DNA of 64,000 nucleotides from Devosia sp. MC521. GTDB taxonomy: Bacteria > Pseudomonadota > Alphaproteobacteria > Rhizobiales > Devosiaceae. Shown here piece after piece: positions 58,401 through 64,000 of the stretch. Position 1 is the stretch's first letter. Each line of letters begins with the position of its first letter. Where the stretch lies: NCBI RefSeq assembly GCF_014127105.1, contig NZ_CP059902.1, positions 2,748,501-2,812,500 of the forward strand, read 5' to 3'. The position numbers and the translations under genes are program-made. Below the pieces are notes generated by a model that worked only from the letters and a program-made list of their open reading frames with translations, was not told where the DNA came from and did not search any database.

Positions 58401-61400
58401 CCGGCCAGAACAATGGCGGCATAATGGAGCGCGTCACAGGGGGCGGCAGCGATCAAATCTCACCACCGAGCAGCAACCAAGGCCCCAACGCCACTGGCTA
58501 TCGCGGCTCCCAAGGTCTCCCGCCTGAACTGGTCGACAGAATCGAAAAGCAGTTCGGCTTCGATAAGCCGCCGCTCGAGCGCTTCTTCTCCATGATCGGC
58601 AATTACCTGCGCTTCGACTTTGGCGAGAGCTATTATCGGGACATCTCGGTCATTGATCTCATCCTTGAGAAAATGCCGGTGTCGATCTCGCTCGGTTTGT
58701 GGATGACCATTATCTCCTACGGCATCTCCATTCCCCTCGGCATTGCCAAGGCCACTCGCGATGGGTCGCGCTTTGACGTCTGGACCTCCACCATCGTCAT
58801 CATCGGCTATGCCGTGCCCGGCTTTCTCATCGCCATTGCCTTTATCGTGCTCTTTGCCGGCGGCAGTTTCTGGCAAATCTTCCCACTGCGTGGTCTCACC
58901 TCGCCCGGATTTGCCCTGATGCCGTGGTGGCAGCAAATCCTCGATTACGCTTGGCATATGGTGCTGCCCATCACCGCCATGGGCTTTGGGGCTTTCGCCA
59001 CTTCGACGCTCCTCACCAAGAATTCCTTCTTGGATGAGATCTCCAAGCAATATGTCACAACCGCGCGCGCCAAAGGCCTCACCGAACATCGCGTTCTCTA
59101 TGGCCACGTTTTCCGCAACGCGATGATGCTGATCATCGCTGGCTTCCCCGGCGCTTTCATCGGCGCTTTCTTTGGCGGGTCCTTGCTGATCGAAACCATC
59201 TTCTCACTAGATGGCCTTGGCCTTTTGAGTTTTGAATCGATCATCAACCGCGACTACCCGGTGGTGTTCGGCACGCTCTACATCTTCTCGCTTCTTGGCC
59301 TCGTCATCAGCCTTATCTCAGACCTCACTTACATGTGGGTCGATCCACGCATTGATTTCGAGAGCCGTGGCCAATGAGCAAGCTCTCGCCAATAAATCAG
59401 CGTCGCCTTGCCAATTTCCGCGCCAACAAACGCGGCTATTGGAGTTTTTGGATTTTCCTCGCCGTCTTCATTCTGACCCTCGGCTCAGAATTCATCGCCA
59501 ATGATAAGCCTATTCTCGTCTCCTATAAGGGCGAGATGCTGGTCCCGGCCTTCATCGATTACCCGGAAGAAAAATTCGGCGGCTTCCTCGCCACCACCAA
59601 TTATCGCGATCCGTTTATCGCCGATGAGATCAACGCCAATGGCTGGGCCCTCTGGCCCTTGGTCCGCTTCAGCTATGCCACGGTGGACAGCAATATCGCC
59701 TTTTCCGGCGCCAATCCGCCGAGCTGGCTGATGGACCGCGAAACAATCTGTTCGCGCTATCCTCAAGGCACGGCGGACCCTGATTGCCACTCCGGCAACT
59801 ACCATTATCTCGGCACTGACGACCGCGCCCGCGATGTTCTCGCCCGCCTGCTCTATGGCTTCCGCCTTTCGGTTCTATTTGGGCTCACCCTCACCATTGC
59901 CTCCTCCGCCATCGGCATTCTGGCAGGGGCCATGCAGGGCTATTTCGGCGGCTGGGTCGATCTCATTTCCCAGCGCGTCATCGAAATCTGGACCTCAGTC
60001 CCTTCGCTCTATCTGCTGCTAATCATCTCGTCAGTGATCACCCCAAGCTTCTGGGTGCTCCTTGGAATTCTGCTGCTGTTCTCTTGGGTCTCGCTCGTAG
60101 CCATTGTCCGGGCCGAATTCCTGCGCGCCCGCAATTTTGAATACGTCAACGCCGCCCGAGCACTCGGCGTTTCTGACGGCCAGATTATATGGCGGCACCT
60201 GCTGCCCAATGCCATGGTCGCCACCCTCACCTTTATGCCCTTCATCATGTCCGGCTCGGTGACCACCCTCACCTCGCTCGATTTTCTGGGTTTTGGTCTG
60301 CCCCCAGGCTCCCCCTCTTTGGGTGAGCTTCTGGCGCAGGGCAAAAACAACCTTCAGGCCCCTTGGCTGGGCATCACTGGCTTTTTCACCATCGCCGTCA
60401 TGATGACCCTGCTCGTCTTCATCGGTGAGGCCGTACGCGATGCCTTCGATCCGCGGAAGATTTTCAAATGACCGCGCCCCTGCTTTCCGTCAAAGACCTG
60501 ACCATTCGCTTCGGCGCCTCTCAGGTCGTCAACAGCATCGCCTTTGATATCGCCCCCGGCGAAACGCTCGCCCTCGTGGGCGAAAGCGGCTCGGGTAAAT
60601 CCATCACCGCCCTCTCCTTGTTAAAGCTCCAAACCGGGGCCGCCGGCGTATCCGGCTCGATACAGTTCAACGGCCAAGAACTGATCGGCGCGTACGACAG
60701 CGCGCTACGCGCCATTCGCGGCAATGACATCAGCATGATCTTCCAAGAGCCCATGTCCTCGCTTAATCCCGTGCACAGCATCGGCAGACAGGTCGGCGAA
60801 ATCTTGGAAGTCCACCAAGGCCTGCGCAAAAACGCTGCCCGAGCCAAAGTCATCGAACTGCTCACCGAGGTTGGCATCCCCGACCCGGTCAGCCGTATCG
60901 ATGATTTTCCGCATCAGCTCTCCGGCGGCCAACGCCAGCGCGTCATGATCGCCATGGCGCTCGCCAACAATCCCAAGCTCCTCATCGCCGACGAACCCAC
61001 CACTGCCCTCGACGTCACCGTACAAGCCCAGATCCTCGCGCTGCTTAAACGCCTCCAGGCAGAAAAGGGCATGGCACTGCTCTTCATCACCCATGATCTC
61101 GGTGTCGTCCGCCGCATCGCCGATCGTGTCGCAGTGATGAATAAGGGCGACATTGTCGAGACCGGCCCAGTCGCCACCATTTTCGACGCGCCACAACACG
61201 ACTACACCAAACGCCTTCTTGCCGCCGCGCCGGAAGGCACCCCACTGCCCCCCGCCACCGACGCCCCCACAATCGTCGAAACCACTGATCTCAAAGTCTG
61301 GTTCGCCATTCAACGCGGCCTTCTTAAGCGCACAACCGGCCACCTCCGCGCTGTCGACGGCGTCACCCTCGCCATTCGGCGGGGCGAAACCCTCGGCGTC

Positions 61401-64000
61401 GTCGGCGAAAGTGGTTCGGGCAAATCCACCCTCGGATATGCCATTCTGCGCCTCATACGTTCGCAAGGGCGCATTGTCGTCCTCGGCAATGACATTTCCA
61501 CCCAATCGGGCCGCGCCTTACGTCCGACACGCCGCAATATGCAAATCGTCTTCCAAGACCCCTTCGGATCTTTGAGCCCGCGCATGTCAGTCAGCGAGAT
61601 CATCGAAGAAGGGCTGACGGTCCACTTCCCCAAGCTCACAGCCAATGAGCGCGCGCAAAAAGTAACGGACGCCCTGCGCGAGGTCGGTCTCGATCCCGAC
61701 ACCGCCACGCGCTATCCGCATGAATTCTCTGGTGGTCAGCGCCAGCGCATCGCGATTGCCCGCGCCCTCGTGCTGGAGCCAGATTTCCTCGTCCTGGATG
61801 AGCCGACCTCAGCGCTGGACGTCTCCATACAGGCACAGATCATCACGCTCCTGCGCGCCGTCCAGCAACGCCGCCAGTTAAGCTATCTCTTCATCAGCCA
61901 CGATCTGAAGGTTGTCCGCGCCCTTGCCCATCGCCTCATCGTCATGAAGAGCGGTCAGGTGGTCGAACATGGATTTTCCGAAGACATTTTTGCCGCGCCG
62001 CAACACGCCTACACCCAGCAATTGCTGACTGCCGCCTTCGACATCACCCCATTAGCGCCCACATTGACTTAGGAGACAGCCGATGACATCGACGCGACGC
62101 CTTCTCTCCCTCACCCTTGCCGCCGCTCTCTCCTTGAGCACATCGGCTTTGGCCCTCGCCGAAACTGTCACCGGCGCTTGGACCCACGCCTTCACTATGG
62201 GCGACGCCGCCAAATATCCGGCAGACTTCAAGCATTTTGATTATGTCAATCCAGACGCGCCCAAGGCTGGCACGCTGCGTCTTGGCACCCGCGGGGCCTT
62301 TGACACATTTAACCCCATCCTGCCCAAGGGCGATCCGGCGGCAGGGCTGGGCCTCACCTACGACACGCTGATGACCCCGTCGCTCGACGAGAACAACACC
62401 TATTACGGACACTTGGCCAAAGAGCTCTTCATCGAGCCCGATTACAGCGCCGTCACCTTCCGCCTCGATCCCGACGCCAAATGGCACGATGGCGAAAAAG
62501 TCACCGCCGCCGACGTCGTCTGGACCTTTGAAAAGATGATCGAATTGAGCCCCAATCAGGCTCAGTACTATGCCAGCGTCACCAATGCCGAGGCTCTGAC
62601 CGATGGCGAGGTAAAATTCACTTTCAACGAAAAGAACAATCGCGAACTCCCCCTGATTTTGGGCCAGCTTCTGGTTCTGCCTCAACACTGGTGGGAAGGC
62701 ACCGACGCCAAGGGCAACAAGCGCGATATTGGCGCCTCGACCCAAGAGCCCCCTCTCGGCTCCGGCGCCTATAAGTTGCAAAGCTTCGACGCGGGCAAAA
62801 CCATCACCTATGAGCGCGTCCCCGATTATTGGGCTGCCACCAAACCCACCGAACTTGGCCAGAACAATTTCGACACCCTCGCCTACGAGTATTTCCTCGA
62901 CGAGAGCGTCTGGTTCGAAGGCTTTAAGGGCGACCAATTCGACTACTGGAGCGAATATTCCGCCCGCCGCTGGGCTACGGGCTTTGACTTCCCCGCCGTA
63001 GAGGAAGGCCGCGTGGTCCTAGAAACCTTCGCGCAGGACTATAACGCCTCAGGCGCCATGACCGGCTTCATTCCCAATCTACGCCGCGACAAGTTCCAGG
63101 ACGAGAAGGTCCGCGAAGCGCTTAACTACGCGTTCGACTTTGAAGAGCTCAACCGCACGGTCTTCTTCGAGCAGTACGACCGCATCAACAGTTACTTCTT
63201 CGGCCTCCCCTTCGCCTCCAAAGACCTCCCGCAAGGCGAGGAGCTGGAAATCCTCGAAAGTGTCAAAGACCTGATCCCGGCCTCGGTCTTCACCGAGGTC
63301 TACACCAACCCGGTCGCGGGGGATTCCCAAAAGCTGCGTGGCAATCTTCGGACCGCCCTCGGCCTCCTCACCGAAGCAGGCTACACGCTGCAAGGCAACC
63401 AACTGGTCGACGCCAACGGCAAGCAACTCGAGATCGAGCTGCTCATGCATCAAGCCTCACTCGAACCCATCGCGCAGAACATGATCACCAATCTGCGCCA
63501 AATCGGCGTCGCCATGACCCTGCGCATTGTGGACACCCCCCAATATATCAATCGCCTGCGCAGCTTTGACTACGACATGATCTACACCAGCTGGGCACAG
63601 AGCTTTTCGCCTGGCAATGAGCAGCGCTTCTTCTTCGGCACCGGCTCGGCGGATGCCGAAGGATCACAAAACTACCTCGGTCTTGCTGACAAGGGCGTAG
63701 ACGCCATCATTGAAAAGCTCATTGCTGCTGATGACCGTGCGACGCAGGAAGCAGCCAGCGCGGCCCTCGACCGTGTCCTCCTACACAAACACCTCGTCGT
63801 CCCCGGCTATGCCCTCCAATACTCCCGCACAGCCCGCTGGAACCGCTTCAGCCATCCAGAGACGCTGCCCGAATTCTCCTCAGGCTTCCCCACGATCTGG
63901 TGGTGGGACGAGGAAAAGGCCACCCAAACCAAATAAGCGCTAAAACAAACAAGGGACGCCTCGGCGTCCCTTTTCTCTCCTAAGCGCCAAAGTCGGCCGC

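Overview
The window reads as a chromosomal segment of an alphaproteobacterium of the order Hyphomicrobiales (Rhizobiales). A Devosia-like genus is my best guess from gene content, not from a database search. Supporting signs are a complete PhyR-NepR-EcfG general stress response locus with GGAAC-N16-CGTT promoters, an mdh-sucC-sucD-sucA-sucB order on one strand, a thuEFGKAB-type disaccharide operon, ChvE-GguAB, an Omp19-like lipoprotein and moderately high GC. I see no rRNA, tRNA, CRISPR array, insertion sequence or prophage.

Layout. 1-1.9 kb: the 3' part of a 5'-nucleotidase gene and a Pro/Ala-rich lipoprotein. 1.9-9.6 kb: a trehalose/maltose-type ABC importer with ThuA and ThuB on the minus strand, divergent from a LacI regulator, with CAAAGC-GCTTTG operators between them. 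9.7-18 kb: a sulfurtransferase, an RND efflux pair, a hydrolase, a short DnaB-like ATPase, a GFA protein and a DJ-1/PfpI protein. 18.3-25.3 kb: ChvE-GguA-GguB sugar importer, a GntR regulator and a probable D-ribulokinase. 25.3-32 kb: a stress island made of small membrane and coiled-coil proteins behind EcfG-type promoters, a lipid kinase, a CHASE3 histidine kinase, EcfG, NepR, PhyR, a DUF1328 protein and a YdcF protein.

32.1-36.5 kb: a polar amino-acid ABC importer fused in one operon to a succinylglutamate desuccinylase/aspartoacylase-like hydrolase. 36.5-44.1 kb: a uronate catabolic region (TRAP transporter, GntR regulator, kduI, kduD, kdgF, then a TRIC-type channel and uxuA). 44.4-55.4 kb: TCA-cycle genes (lpd, sucB, sucA, sucD, sucC, mdh), with three unrelated small genes between lpd and sucB. 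55.8-58.1 kb: zapE, an Omp19-like lipoprotein and a DUF2007 protein. 58.3-64 kb: a YejBEF-YejA peptide importer.

Themes. The window is rich in carbon scavenging (disaccharides, monosaccharides, acylated amino acids, pectin-derived uronates, peptides), fed into the TCA enzymes encoded alongside. Four importer operons share one layout: a strong hairpin directly after the binding-protein gene, which would allow excess binding protein over membrane subunits. The most system-like part is the stress island, where at least five GGAAC-type promoters lie within about 6 kb and a lipid kinase gene is translationally joined to the sensor kinase. I found no clearly new defence or mobile system; the less usual candidates are that lipid-kinase/stress linkage, the one-domain DnaB-like ATPase and the acyl-amino-acid importer/hydrolase operon.
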